From contig CATQHW010000005.1 in assembly GCA_958296075.1 (NCBI GenBank), forward strand, positions 1-64,000: a DNA stretch of 64,000 nt, in the 5' to 3' direction. Origin of the DNA: an uncultured Spirochaetia bacterium. Lineage in GTDB: Bacteria; Spirochaetota; Spirochaetia; SZUA-6; Bin103. This document shows positions 1 to 9,135 of this stretch, one piece after another (within the stretch, counting starts at the first letter, position 1; each line of letters begins with the position of its first letter). Made by a program: the position numbers and the translations under genes. The notes below the pieces were generated by a model, which did no database searches, was not told the origin of the DNA, and saw only the letters and a list, made by a program, of their open reading frames with translations.

Positions 1-627
1 TCACCATCAGCATCTGCTTGAAGATCTGCGGCGACTGCGGCAGCGCGTAGAAGCGTCCGGGAGACAGGCGCGACGGGACGATGAAGTCGCGCGCCCCCTC
101 GGGGGTGGAGCGGACCAGGGTGGGCGTCTCGATCTCCAGGAAGCCCTGGTCGGTCAGCGCGGCGCGCACCTCGGCGGTGGCAGCGCTGCGCAGGGCCAGA
201 TTGCGCTGCATGACGCCGGAGCGCAGGTCGAGGTAGCGGTAGGTCTGGCGCAACTCTCGCGCGCGCCGACCGTGTCGCCGATCGCGAACGGCAGCGGATC
301 GCAGGCCGAAAGGACCTCGATCTCCTCGGCGGCCAACTCGATCTCGCCCGTGGCCTGCTGGGGGTTGGCCATGTCGGCCGGGCGCAGGCGCACCGTGCCG
401 GCCACCGCCAGGCAATACTCGTCGCGCAACTCCGCCGCGACGGCGTGCGCGTCCGGGGGCGAGGACTCGTCCACCACCACCTGGGTCACGCCGTAGCGGT
501 CGCGCAGGTCGATGAAGCGGATGCCGCCGTGGTCGCGCCGGGACGCCACCCAGCCGCCCAGCACCACGCGCGCGCCGGCGTCGGCGCCGCGCAGTGCGCC
601 GCACGTCCTGGTTCGTTTGAGTCTCAT
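1..627 (-). CDS. aspS: Aspartyl-tRNA synthetase, N-terminal part, apparent frameshift
   Basis: Class II synthetase that charges tRNA-Asp in the cytoplasm. Only about the first 209 codons lie in the window; the gene runs off the left edge. From the ATG at 627 the OB-fold anticodon-binding domain is clear ([19 protein letters not shown]). The frame is lost near 256-260. After [13 protein letters not shown] the original frame becomes nonsense, while one frame over, from 256 to the edge, the catalytic core continues ([30 protein letters not shown]). One missing base in the GC-rich GCGCGCGAGAG run would restore a normal protein. Because the gene is normally essential, a sequencing or assembly error is more likely than a real pseudogene. 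Confidence 0.85.
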
Positions 628-720
628 CAGGAAGCGAGGGTAGCACAGGCCCGAGGAGTGTTACGGCGGTCGCGGCCGGCCCGTTTGAGTCCGGTTTCGC
701 CGGGGCGGTAGCATGACGGC

Positions 721-2894
721 ATGGCAGACGAGGAGGCGGTCGACCAGACGCGGGCGCTCCTGGAGCGGCGCCGGCGGGCAGGCGATACGCCCAACCGTCT
801 GATCGACGAGAAGAGTCCCTACCTGTTGCAGCACGCCTACAACCCGGTCGAGTGGTACCGTGGGGAGACGCCGCCTTCGAGCGGGCGCGTCGCGAAGACC
901 GGCTGGTGTTCCTGTCGGTCGGCTACGCCACCTGTCACTGGTGTCACGTGATGGCGCACGAGTCGTTCGAGGACGCGGCGGTGGCGACGTTCCTGAACGC
1001 CAACTTCGTCTCCATCAAGCTCGATCGCGAGGAACGGCCCGACATCGACCGCATCTACATGGCGGTGGTGCAGGCGATGAGCGGTTCGGGAGGCTGGCCC
1101 ATGACGGTGTTCCTGACCCCCGACCGGCGTCCCGTGTTCGGCGGCACCTACTTCCCGCCGCGCGGCGCCTACGGCCGGCCCGGCTTCCTGGACGTGCTGC
1201 GCCGGCTGGCGCGGATGTGGCGCGAGCGACGGCCGGAGATGGAGCGGACGGCCGGTTCGGTGGTCGACAGCATCCGCGGCTACCTGGAAGGCGCCCCGCA
1301 GGAAGCGGACTTGGCGGCAGTTGACTTGGCGGCCGCCGCCGCCGGGGCGGCCGCCGGCTACGACGCCCAGGAGGGCGGTTTCGGTCCGGCCCCCAAGTTC
1401 CCGCGGCCGTCGGTCGTGGCCCTGCTGTTGCGCCATCCCGGCGCGGACGGCGCGGCGGGCCGGCGGCACCGCCGCATGGCGCTGCACACCCTGGAGGCGA
1501 TGGCGGCCGGAGGCATGTACGACCACCTGGGCGGCGGCTTTCACCGCTACTCGGTCGACCGCTACTGGCGCGTGCCGCACTTCGAGAAGATGCTCTACGA
1601 CCAGGGCCAGCTCATGCGCGCCTACGTCGAGGCGTTCCAGGCGACCGGCGCGGAGCGCTACGCCGCAGCCGCACGCCACACCGCCGACTACCTGCTGCGC
1701 GACCTGACCACCGCGGACGGCGCCTTCTGCTCGGCGGAGGACGCCGACAGCGCGGTCTCCGCCGGCGACCCCGCGCATGTCCGCGAGGGCGCCTTCTATC
1801 TGTGGGACTACGACGAAGTGCGTGCCGCGCTCGACGCGGACGGGTCGGCCGAGGCGTTTCTCTACGTCTACGGACTGGAGCGCCGCGGCAACACCCTGAG
1901 CGACCCGCACGGCGGGCTGGGCGCGGGCAACGTGCTGTACCGTTCCGCGCGCCGCGACGCCGAGGCGGCGCGGCGCTTCCCCCGGCTGGACGAAGACTTG
2001 GCGCGCGCCCGCCGGTTGCTGTTCGCGCGCCGCGCGCGCCGCCCGCGTCCACTGCTGGACGACAAGGTGATCGCCGGTTGGAACGGGCTGGCGATCGGCG
2101 CGCTCGCCCTGCTGGCGGCTGCCACCGGCCGGGATGCCTACCGGAACGCTGCCGTGCGCGCTGCCGACTTCGTGCTGTCGGCCATGTGGGACGGCGCGGA
2201 CCGGCCGGCCGGCCGGCTGCTGCGCCGCTACCGGGACGGCGAAGCGCGGTTCGACGGCTCCCTGGGCGACTACGCGGCGCTGGCCGACGGTCTGATCGAT
2301 CTCTGCCAGGCGGGCGGACCGGCGCGCCATCTGCTGTCGGCCGAGGCGCTGGCGGACGCGCTGCTGGCCCGCTTCGGCGCTTCCGACGGCGGTTTCTACG
2401 ACACCGACGACGACGCCGCCGACCTGCTGTTCCGCAGCCGCGAGCTCCACGACGGGGCGGAGCCGAGCGGCACGGCGCTGGCGATCCGCGCTCTCACCCG
2501 CGTGGGCCGTATGCTCGGCCGCGCGGATCTGGCGGCGGCCGGGCTGGCGGCCGCCCGGCTTGGCGCGGGGGCGGTGTCGCGCGCGCCCGCGGCGGTGCCG
2601 GAGCTGGCGCTCTCCGTCGACTTGGCCGCGAGCGACCCGGCGCAGGTGGTGCTGGCCGGGGAGCGCGGCGATCCGCGGCTGATCGCGCTGCAACGGGTGG
2701 TCGGCCGCGCCTTCCTGCCGCGCGCGGCGGTGCTGCGCGCCGAACCGGAATCGCCTCTGATCGGCCGGGTGCCGGCACTGGCGGCGATGGCGTCGGCGGC
2801 GGAGCCGACCGCGTACGTCTGCACCGGCTTCGTCTGCGACCGGCCGACCACCGATCCGGAGCGGCTCGCCGAGCAGCTCGCGGCGGTCTCCTGA
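721..2894 (+). CDS. Thioredoxin-domain DUF255 (YyaL/SPATA20-like) protein, apparent frameshift
   Basis: The family combines an N-terminal thioredoxin-like domain with a C-terminal six-hairpin glycosidase-like fold; its reaction is not settled. The start at 721 gives the family's opening motif [15 protein letters not shown] and NPVEWY. The frame then breaks at about 857-859. The next frame carries [13 protein letters not shown], then [11 protein letters not shown] with the CxxC-type active site, and stays open to 2894. Reading TAC-CGT as TAC-C[C]G-TGG, one missing C, joins the two parts into a protein of about 724 residues, the usual family length. The gene starts about 90 bases from the divergent aspS. 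It is the second one-base loss within 700 bases, which favours a local sequence-quality problem. Confidence 0.85.
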
Positions 2895-2920
2895 GCGCGA
2901 GCGCCGGCGCCACGCGGCCG

Positions 2921-3535
2921 CTACAGCAGGTGGCCCATCCTGGTGCGCTTGGTCTCCAGATAGCCCCGGTTGAACGGGTTGCCGGAGGCGACCAGCGGGA
3001 TGCGGCCGGTCACCGTGATCCCCTCCGCGCGCAGCCCTTCGATCTTGCGCAGGTTGTTGGTCATCAGCGCCACCGAGCGGACCTGGAGCAACTCCAGGAT
3101 GCGGGCGGCGATGCCGTAGTCGCGCGCGTCGGCGGGAAACCCCAGGCTCCGGTTCGCATCGATCGTGTCCATGCCCTGGTCCTGCAGGCGATAGGCGTGC
3201 AGCTTGTTGATCAAACCGATGCCGCGCCCCTCCTGGCGCAGGTAGATCACCGCGCCGCACGGCTGCTCGGCGACGTGGCGCAGGGCGGCGTCGAGTTGCT
3301 CGCGGCAGTCGCAGCGCTGCGAGCCGAATACCTCCCCCGTCAGGCATTCGGAGTGGACGCGCACCGGGCAGTCCTCCGCGTGGGCTACCTCGCCGTGGAC
3401 GATCGCCAAGTGCTCGTCGCGGCCGTCGCCGGCGCTGAAGGCGGCAAGCCGGAACCTCCCGAAGCGGGTCGGCAGATCGACGGTCGTCGCCAGTCGGACG
3501 CCGTTCGCGGTCTGTTCCATGGAAAGCGCAGGCAC
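2921..3535 (-). CDS. ribA: GTP cyclohydrolase II
   Basis: Opens the GTP ring to give the first riboflavin intermediate, releasing formate and pyrophosphate. The 204-residue protein is the monofunctional form, without a RibB domain. RVHSECLTGEVFGSQRCDCR supplies the three zinc-binding cysteines, and YLRQEGRGIGL plus the NNLRK segment form the GTP site. No other riboflavin genes are adjacent and I see no FMN riboswitch upstream. It sits in a minus-strand run with the MoxR and LOG-family genes, which are transcribed before it, so they may be co-transcribed; the 54-base gap to the LOG gene leaves this open. The start at 3535 has a downstream alternative, MEQTANG. Confidence 0.95.
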   Translation of the reverse strand: MPALSMEQTANGVRLATTVDLPTRFGRFRLAAFSAGDGRDEHLAIVHGEVAHAEDCPVRVHSECLTGEVFGSQRCDCREQLDAALRHVAEQPCGAVIYLRQEGRGIGLINKLHAYRLQDQGMDTIDANRSLGFPADARDYGIAARILELLQVRSVALMTNNLRKIEGLRAEGITVTGRIPLVASGNPFNRGYLETKRTRMGHLL

Positions 3536-3589
3536 AAGCTATGGCGCAGGCGGTCAGGGGTCAACGCGGCGGCCGTCAGGCCGGTCAGG

Positions 3590-4453
3590 TCAGCCCCGTT
3601 TGCGGCTCCTGGGCGCCGCGATGGAGCGCGTGAGGAGCGCGAACGCCTCCTCGACGTCGTCGACCATGTGGATCAGCTCCAGGTCGGCGGCGGTGATCGC
3701 CCCCCACTCCGCGAGCTTGCCGAAGTCGACCACGTCATTCCAGTACTCGCGCCCATAGACGATCACCTGCACGGGCCGCTGTACCTTGCGGGTCTGCAGC
3801 AGGGTCAGCACCTCGAACAGCTCGTCCATGGTGCCGTAGCCGCCGGGGAACGCCACCAGCGCGCGCGCCAGATACATGAACCAGAACTTGCGCATGAAGA
3901 AGTAGTGGAACTCCATGTCGAGGCCGGGAGTGATGTAGCGATTGGGCTCCGCTTCGTGCGGCAGGCTGATGGCCAGGCCGATGTTCTGGCCGCCGGCCTC
4001 GGCGGCGCCGCGGTTGGCGGCCTCCATCATCCCCGGACCGCCGCCGGAGCAGACCACCAACTCGCCTTCGGCGCCCGACTCCTTGGCCCAGGTGGTGAGC
4101 TTGCCGGCCAGCGCGCGAGCGTCTTCGTAGTAGGCGGCCAGGCGTATCTGGCGCTGGGCATACCGCATCTCGGCGTTGGAGACGCCGGACCGGCCCGAGG
4201 CGGCGGCGCCGTAGCGCTCCTCCGCCTTCGCCAGGGGAAGCGTCCGCGCCGAGCCGAAGAACACGATGGCGCTGCGGATGCGGCGGCGGCGCAGGCGCGC
4301 CTGCGGCTCCAGGTACTCGGAGAGGATGCGCAGGGTGCGCGCGTCCCGGCTGCGCAGGAACGTCAGGTCCTCGTACGCCTTGTTGGTCGAGCCGGCTCTG
4401 CCGCGGCTCGGCGTGTTGGCGGAAGGGGCGGCGCCGGCAGGCTTGTCGGGCAT
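3590..4453 (-). CDS. LOG-family (TIGR00730) nucleotide phosphoribohydrolase-like protein
   Basis: A Rossmann-fold protein of the LOG family, whose characterised members cleave ribose 5-phosphate from nucleoside monophosphates such as cytokinin ribotides; older databases call them lysine decarboxylases. The two signature motifs are present: GGGPGMMEAANRGA at about residue 140 and PGGYGTMDELFEVLT near residue 205. At 287 residues it has an N-terminal extension of about 60, rich in charged residues, compared with the short ~190-residue members. It lies between moxR and ribA on the same strand. The substrate cannot be inferred from the sequence. Confidence 0.88.
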   Translation of the reverse strand: MPDKPAGAAPSANTPSRGRAGSTNKAYEDLTFLRSRDARTLRILSEYLEPQARLRRRRIRSAIVFFGSARTLPLAKAEERYGAAASGRSGVSNAEMRYAQRQIRLAAYYEDARALAGKLTTWAKESGAEGELVVCSGGGPGMMEAANRGAAEAGGQNIGLAISLPHEAEPNRYITPGLDMEFHYFFMRKFWFMYLARALVAFPGGYGTMDELFEVLTLLQTRKVQRPVQVIVYGREYWNDVVDFGKLAEWGAITAADLELIHMVDDVEEAFALLTRSIAAPRSRKRG

Positions 4454-4479
4454 TGGACGGACGCTTTCGATGCGTTCGA

Positions 4480-5424
4480 TCAGCGCACCCCGGTCGGCAC
4501 CGGTACCGAGGCGACGACCCGCTGCAGCACGGTGGCGGCGTCCAGGTTGTCGATGCGCGCCTCGGCGGACAGCACCAGCCGGTGCGGCACCACCACCGGC
4601 AGCATCGCCCGCACGTCTTCGGGAATCACGAACTCGCGTCCGTCCGCCAATGCGTACGCCTGCGCCGCCAGCAGCACGTGCTGGGAGCAGCGCGGGCTGG
4701 CGCCCAGCTTCAGCAGCGGATTGTCGCGGGTGCGCGCCGCCAGCGCGATCACGTAGCTCTTGATCGAATCGTCCACCCGCACCTGTCGCACGGCAGCCCG
4801 CAGCGCCGTGATCTCCTCCGGGCCGGTCACCGGCGCCAGATCCGCGAACGGGTCGGCGCTCTGGAAGCGGTCCAGGATCTCCTTCTCCGCCTGATCGGTC
4901 GGGTAGCCCAATGAGAAGGAGATGCCGAAGCGGTCCAGCTCTCCCTCCGGCAGATGGAAGACGCCGACGAAGGTGACCGGGTTCTGGGTGGCGATCACGA
5001 AGAACGGCTGCGGCAGGCGGTGGGTGATCCCTTCTACGGTGACCGAACCTTCCTGCATCGCCTCCAGCAGGCTCGACTGGGTGCGGGGCGATGCGCGGTT
5101 GATCTCATCGGCCAGGATGAACTGGTGCATGATCGCGCCCTGCTTGAACACGAACGTGCGCTGGTCGTTGTCCCAGACGGTCATGCCGGTGATATCGCCC
5201 GGCAGCAGGTCGGGCGTGAACTGGATGCGCGCGAAGTCGACCCCGGCGCTGGCCGCCATGACCCGCGCCAGCGTGGTCTTGCCCACGCCGGGCACGTCTT
5301 CGATCAGCACGTGCAGGCCGGAGATGAAGCCGGCCAGCATGAAGCGCACCTCGCGCTTCTTGCCGACGAAGACACGGGCGATGGCGTCCTCCAGGGAGTG
5401 GACCAGGTCGGCGTTCGACGGCAC
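4480..5424 (-). CDS. MoxR-type AAA+ ATPase
   Basis: AAA+ chaperone-like ATPase of the MoxR family, usually involved in metal-cofactor insertion or in maturation of complexes with VWA-domain proteins. Walker A is EDVPGVGKTTLARVM near residue 40 and Walker B is LADEINRASPRTQSSLLEAM near residue 110. The C-terminal lid domain is complete, and the 314 residues are typical. Family members usually sit beside DUF58 and VWA genes; none is present here, so this copy is an orphan. The next gene, across a divergent 116-base gap, begins the molybdenum-cofactor operon. This is suggestive but not evidence of a shared role. Confidence 0.92.
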   Translation of the reverse strand: MPSNADLVHSLEDAIARVFVGKKREVRFMLAGFISGLHVLIEDVPGVGKTTLARVMAASAGVDFARIQFTPDLLPGDITGMTVWDNDQRTFVFKQGAIMHQFILADEINRASPRTQSSLLEAMQEGSVTVEGITHRLPQPFFVIATQNPVTFVGVFHLPEGELDRFGISFSLGYPTDQAEKEILDRFQSADPFADLAPVTGPEEITALRAAVRQVRVDDSIKSYVIALAARTRDNPLLKLGASPRCSQHVLLAAQAYALADGREFVIPEDVRAMLPVVVPHRLVLSAEARIDNLDAATVLQRVVASVPVPTGVR

Positions 5425-5534
5425 CGCGCGTAACCATGGCGCATCGGCGGGAGCCGGTCAACGCGGCCCGCCGCTCTCCCGGATGTTTGGGCGCCCGGAT
5501 TTGACCGCGCTACGGCGCGCTACTACTGTCTGAC

Positions 5535-5564
5535 GACCGTATGATTGATGACCGTATGATTTCT
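5535..5564 (+). repeat. 15-bp tandem duplication spanning the moeA start
   Basis: GACCGTATGATT occurs at 5535 and again at 5550, exactly 15 bases apart. The start codon of moeA is therefore present twice in the same frame, at 5541 and 5556. Either ATG could be used; the second gives the shorter opening MISVAEADRV. Confidence 0.85.
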
Positions 5565-6773
5565 GTGGCGGAGGCGGATCGCGTCCTCGGCGGCGAGTCG
5601 TGGTCGCTGCCGGCCGAGTCGGTGCCGCTGCGCGAGTCGTACGGCCGTATCCTGCGGTCGGCGCTGCGTTCCGACCGCGATCTGCCGCCGTACGATCGGG
5701 CGACCATGGACGGCATCGCCGTGCGTTCTCAGGCGCTGGCCGCGGGTTGCCGCCGGTTCGCGATCGAAGCGCAGGCGGTCGCCGGCCGTCCGGCGGTCAG
5801 CCTGGCCTCCGGCGGCGGCTGCGTGCGCATCATGACCGGCGCGGTGCTGCCGCGCGGCGCCGACGCGGTGATCCGCTCCGAGGACGTCACCATCCGGGAC
5901 GGCGCCGCCGAGGTCGCCACCAGCGTAGCGGCGGCGCCGTGGCTCAACGTGCATCGCAACGCCGCCGACGGCCGCGCCGGCGACGTGGTGCTGCCGCCCG
6001 GCGTTCGCGTCGGCGAGCGCGAGGCGGCGGTGATCGCCTCGGTGGGCGCCGCGCGGGTCGACGTGTCGCGGCTTCCGCGCATCGCCGTCCTGACCACGGG
6101 GGACGAGGTGGTGGCGGTCGACGCGCCGGTCGAGCCGCACCAGATCCGGCAGAGCAACCGTTACGCGGCCGAGGCGCTCCTGCAGGGCGCCGGCCTGCAG
6201 GCCGGCAGCGAGCACCTCCCCGATGACCGGCGACTGCTCCGCGACCGCGCCGAGCGGCTGCTGGCCGGCCACGACGTGCTGATCACCACCGGCGCGGTGT
6301 CGATGGGGGTCACCGACGACGTGCCGGGGGTGCTCGGCGGCGCCGGCCTGCAGGAGCGGTTCCACCGTCTGAACCAGCGGCCCGGCAAGCCGCTCTGGTT
6401 CGGCACCGGTTCGGTCGGCGGCGCGCCGCGCGCCGCCTTCGGGCTGCCGGGCAATCCGGTGTCGGTGGCGGTCTGCCTGCGGCGCTACGTGCTACCGTTC
6501 CTGTTGCGGTTGATGGAGGCTGCGCCGCCCGCGCCGGAGACGGCGGCCCTGACCGAGGAGGTGCGCTTCCCGCTGCCGCTCACGTACTACCTGCCGGTCG
6601 CCGTCGACTGCGCGGGCGGCCGGATCGCCGCCGCGCCGCGCCCCACCGGCGGATCGGGGGACTTCCTGAGCCTCATGGCTTCGGACGGATTCGTGGAGCT
6701 CGCCGCCGGGCCGGACCGCTTCGCCGCCGGACACCTCGCGCCGCTCTATCGCTGGGGTGCCCGTGCCGCGTGA
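5541..6773 (+). CDS. moeA: Molybdopterin molybdenumtransferase MoeA
   Basis: Inserts molybdate into adenylylated molybdopterin, the last step of Mo-cofactor assembly, in the cytoplasm. The 410-residue protein begins with MoeA domain I (ISVAEADRVL) and has LPPYDRATMDGIAVRS near residue 52, a segment in which MoeA proteins carry catalytic acidic residues. The middle MoaB/Mog-like domain has TTGDEVV and TTGAVSMGVTDDV, and the substrate-binding PGKPLWFGT and FGLPGNPVSVAVC follow. It is the first gene of the Mo-cofactor operon and overlaps moaA by 17 bases. A separate mogA is not seen here. The start codon is duplicated, as described for the 15-bp repeat. Confidence 0.96.
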   Translation: MIDDRMISVAEADRVLGGESWSLPAESVPLRESYGRILRSALRSDRDLPPYDRATMDGIAVRSQALAAGCRRFAIEAQAVAGRPAVSLASGGGCVRIMTGAVLPRGADAVIRSEDVTIRDGAAEVATSVAAAPWLNVHRNAADGRAGDVVLPPGVRVGEREAAVIASVGAARVDVSRLPRIAVLTTGDEVVAVDAPVEPHQIRQSNRYAAEALLQGAGLQAGSEHLPDDRRLLRDRAERLLAGHDVLITTGAVSMGVTDDVPGVLGGAGLQERFHRLNQRPGKPLWFGTGSVGGAPRAAFGLPGNPVSVAVCLRRYVLPFLLRLMEAAPPAPETAALTEEVRFPLPLTYYLPVAVDCAGGRIAAAPRPTGGSGDFLSLMASDGFVELAAGPDRFAAGHLAPLYRWGARAA

Positions 6774-7863
6774 GATCGGCGGCGACCGGTTCGGACGCGC
6801 GCTGCGCGACCTGCGCGTATCGGTCACCGACCGCTGCAATTTCCGCTGTCCGTACTGCATGCCCAAGGAAGAGTTCGGCGACGGCTACCGTTTCGTTCCG
6901 GCCGCCGGTCAGCTCACCGATGCGGAGACCGTCCGTCTGGCCGGCCTGTTCGCGGACCTGGGCGTCCGCAAGCTGCGCATCACCGGCGGCGAACCGCTGC
7001 TGCGCCGCGGCCTGCCGGCGCTGATCGCCGCGCTGGCGCCGCTGCGCGCGCGCGGCATCGACGACATTGCGCTCACCACCAACGGCTTCCTGCTCGAACG
7101 GCACGCGCCGGCGCTGGCCGGCGCCGGGCTCGACCGGGTGACGGTGAGTCTGGATTCGCTCGACCCGCACGTGTTCGAGCACCTGAACGGCCTGGATCGG
7201 CCGCTGGAGCCGGTGCTGCGCGGCATCGACGCCGCCCTGGCGGCCGGCCTCGAGCCGATCAAGATCAACGTCGTGGTGCTGCGCGGCGTCAACGACGGCG
7301 GACTGCTCGACCTGGTCGAGCGGTTCCGTGGCACCGGTATCGCCGTGCGCTTCATCGAATACATGGACGTGGGCAACCGCAACGGCTGGTCGGCCGATCA
7401 GGTGGTGCCGTCGCGGCGCATCGTGGAGACGATCGACGCGGTCCATCCGCTCGAACCGGCGGAGCCGGCCTACGCGGGCGAGGTGGCGCGGCGCTATCGC
7501 TACGCCGACGGCGCCGGCGAGATCGGCTTCATCTCCAGCGTATCGGAACCGTTCTGCGGCGACTGCACGCGGGCTCGGCTGTCGGTCGACGGCACGCTGT
7601 ATACCTGCCTGTTCGCCTGGAAGGGCGTGGCGCTGCTGCCGCTGCTGCGCGCCGGCGCCGGCGACGCGGAGATCGCCCGCGCCGTGCGCGATACCTGGGA
7701 GCGGCGCGACGACCGCTACTCCGAGGACCGCAAGCGCGTGCAGGCGTTCATCGACGGCAAGCGCCGCGGCGGCGACGGCCGGCCGGCCGTCGCCGCTCGC
7801 GCCAAGGTCGAGATGTCCGAAGTAGAGATGGCCAAAGTAGAGATGCACCGTGTCGGCGGCTGA
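6757..7863 (+). CDS. moaA: GTP 3',8-cyclase MoaA
   Basis: Radical-SAM enzyme that, with MoaC, converts GTP to cyclic pyranopterin monophosphate. The N-terminal SAM cluster motif is CNFRCPYC near residue 27, followed by ITGGEPLLRRG. The C-terminal second [4Fe-4S] cluster uses FCGDC and the cysteine in YTCLFAW. The protein ends in the Gly-Gly tail that MoaA inserts into its active site. Just before it the usual single VEM element is present three times because of a 15-bp tandem repeat. The start chosen is GTG 6757, inside moeA, which suggests translational coupling. At 368 residues it is slightly longer than usual, because of the C-terminal repeat region. Confidence 0.96.
   Translation: MPVPREIGGDRFGRALRDLRVSVTDRCNFRCPYCMPKEEFGDGYRFVPAAGQLTDAETVRLAGLFADLGVRKLRITGGEPLLRRGLPALIAALAPLRARGIDDIALTTNGFLLERHAPALAGAGLDRVTVSLDSLDPHVFEHLNGLDRPLEPVLRGIDAALAAGLEPIKINVVVLRGVNDGGLLDLVERFRGTGIAVRFIEYMDVGNRNGWSADQVVPSRRIVETIDAVHPLEPAEPAYAGEVARRYRYADGAGEIGFISSVSEPFCGDCTRARLSVDGTLYTCLFAWKGVALLPLLRAGAGDAEIARAVRDTWERRDDRYSEDRKRVQAFIDGKRRGGDGRPAVAARAKVEMSEVEMAKVEMHRVGG
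7807..7851 (+). repeat. Three 15-bp tandem units at the moaA 3' end
   Basis: GTCGAGATG, GTAGAGATG and GTAGAGATG recur at 7807, 7822 and 7837, exactly 15 bases apart. They encode VEMSE-VEMAK-VEMHR just before the terminal Gly-Gly of MoaA. The third unit runs into the start of moaC. Confidence 0.8.
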
Positions 7864-8377
7864 ACGGGCCGGCGTCCCCGGCTTCTCCCATCTGACCGCC
7901 GCCGGCGATCCGCGCATGGTCGACGTCTCCGCCAAGGCCGCCAGCGCCCGCACCGCCACGGCGCGGGCGCTGGTGTCCCTGCCGCCAGCCGTGCAGGCGC
8001 GGCTCACCGGCGCCGGCACCGGCTCGGCGCGCGACATCGTCACCGCCAAGGGATCGGTGTTCCACACCGCGCGCCTCGCCGGCATCATGGCGGCCAAGCG
8101 GACCGCGGAGCTGATCCCTCTGTGCCACCCGATCGGCCTGGAGGACTGCGCCATCGACATCGAACAGACCGCCCCCGGCGAGCTCTCCATCCGCTGCCGG
8201 ACCACCGTCACCCACAAGACCGGCGTGGAGATGGAAGCGCTCACCGGCGCCAGCGTGGCGGCGCTGACCGTCTACGACATGTGTAAGGCGATCGGCCGCG
8301 GGATCGTCATCAAGGACGTGAGACTGATGGCCAAGTCCGGCGGCGCGAGCGGTGACTACCATGCCGGCGGCGCTTGA
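7850..8377 (+). CDS. moaC: Cyclic pyranopterin monophosphate synthase MoaC
   Basis: Rearranges the MoaA product into cyclic pyranopterin monophosphate. The 175-residue protein contains MVDVSAKAAS, AELIPLCHPIGLEDC, the catalytic-region segment TGVEMEALTGASVAALTVYDMCKA, and the C-terminal KSGG. It starts at a GTG overlapping moaA by 14 bases, and the moaD reading frame begins shortly after it. An alternative reading of the short C-terminal tail GASGDYHAGGA as read-through is unlikely, because the stop is clean. Confidence 0.95.
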   Translation: MSAAERAGVPGFSHLTAAGDPRMVDVSAKAASARTATARALVSLPPAVQARLTGAGTGSARDIVTAKGSVFHTARLAGIMAAKRTAELIPLCHPIGLEDCAIDIEQTAPGELSIRCRTTVTHKTGVEMEALTGASVAALTVYDMCKAIGRGIVIKDVRLMAKSGGASGDYHAGGA

Positions 8378-8420
8378 GCGGACACGGGCGCGCGGCGGAC
8401 CGGCCGGCGGGGAGCCGGGC

Positions 8421-8660
8421 GTGACGGTCCGCATCCGCTACTTCGCCATCCTGCGCGAGGAGCGCGGCCGGGACGAGGAGGAGTTGCGGACCGGCGCCGC
8501 TACCGCCGCGGCGCTGTACGACGAGTTGCGCGGGCGATTCTCCTTCAGCCTGCCGGCCGGCCGGCTGCGGGTCGCCTGCAACGGCGACTTCGTCCCCTGG
8601 GATCACGCGCTGCGCAATGGCGACCTGGTGGTCTTCATCCCCCCGGTGGCGGGCGGCTGA
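8421..8660 (+). CDS. moaD: Molybdopterin synthase sulfur carrier subunit MoaD
   Basis: Ubiquitin-fold sulfur carrier that donates its C-terminal thiocarboxylate to MoaE. The start GTG 8421 gives the typical opening MTVRIRYFAILREERG and a product of 79 residues; GGGGAG seven bases upstream is a good ribosome-binding site. An in-frame start further up (8361, or GTG at 8352) would add about 20 non-conserved residues that overlap moaC. The protein ends in PPVAGG, so the Gly-Gly tail needed for activation by a MoeB-type enzyme is intact. No moeB is present in the window. Confidence 0.93.
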   Translation: MTVRIRYFAILREERGRDEEELRTGAATAAALYDELRGRFSFSLPAGRLRVACNGDFVPWDHALRNGDLVVFIPPVAGG

Positions 8661-8676
8661 TGGAGTCGAGCCGCTG

Positions 8677-9135
8677 ATGGAGCAACGGTTCGCCCTCAGC
8701 GACCGGCCGATCGACCCGGCGCAGGAGCGGCGCCGCCTGTCCGACCCGCGCGCCGGCGGCTACGCGGCCTTCGAGGGATGGGTGCGGGATCACGACGGCG
8801 GCCGCGCGGTGGTCGGGCTCGACTACCACGTCTACCCCGAGCTGGCGCTCCGGGAAGGAGAGCGGGTGATCGCCGAGGCGCACGAGCGCTTCGACATCCT
8901 GCGCGCGCGCTGCCTGCACCGCCACGGGGAGCTGGCCATCGGCGACTTGGCCGTCTGGGTCGGCGTGAGCGCCGCCCACCGGGACGCCGCGTTCGCCGCC
9001 TGCCGGTACGTGATCGATCAGGTCAAGGACCGCGTGCCGATCTGGAAGCGGGAGCGCTATACGGAAGGGACGAGCTTATGGATAAACTGTCAACGCACCG
9101 GGGAGGAGGAAACCCATGAAGCGAACGCTCGCTAG
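8677..9135 (+). CDS. moaE: Molybdopterin synthase catalytic subunit MoaE
   Basis: Large subunit of molybdopterin synthase; takes sulfur from MoaD to make the dithiolene. ATG 8677 gives a 152-residue protein opening MEQRFALSDRPID. Conserved segments are GGYAAFEGWVRDHDGG, YHVYPELA and the C-terminal VPIWKRERYTEGTSLWI, with the catalytic lysine in the PIWK motif. An upstream GTG start at 8617 would only add residues read out of frame from moaD. The last 20 bases overlap the start of msrP, which ties cofactor synthesis to its client enzyme. Confidence 0.94.
   Translation: MEQRFALSDRPIDPAQERRRLSDPRAGGYAAFEGWVRDHDGGRAVVGLDYHVYPELALREGERVIAEAHERFDILRARCLHRHGELAIGDLAVWVGVSAAHRDAAFAACRYVIDQVKDRVPIWKRERYTEGTSLWINCQRTGEEETHEANAR

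Noticed and set aside
837-3347. 836-codon open frame on the minus strand, across the DUF255 gene
   Set aside because: It is Arg-, Ala- and Gly-rich, has no conserved domain until it runs into the ribA frame region, and arises because GC-rich coding sequence lacks stops on the other strand.
2860-3590. FMN riboswitch near ribA, or Mo-cofactor riboswitch before moeA
   Set aside because: No conserved riboswitch core or long leader was seen; the leader regions are short.
1802-4756. 984-codon plus-strand frame over ribA and the LOG gene
   Set aside because: Antisense or shifted relative to genes with clear motifs; its composition is that of a shadow frame.
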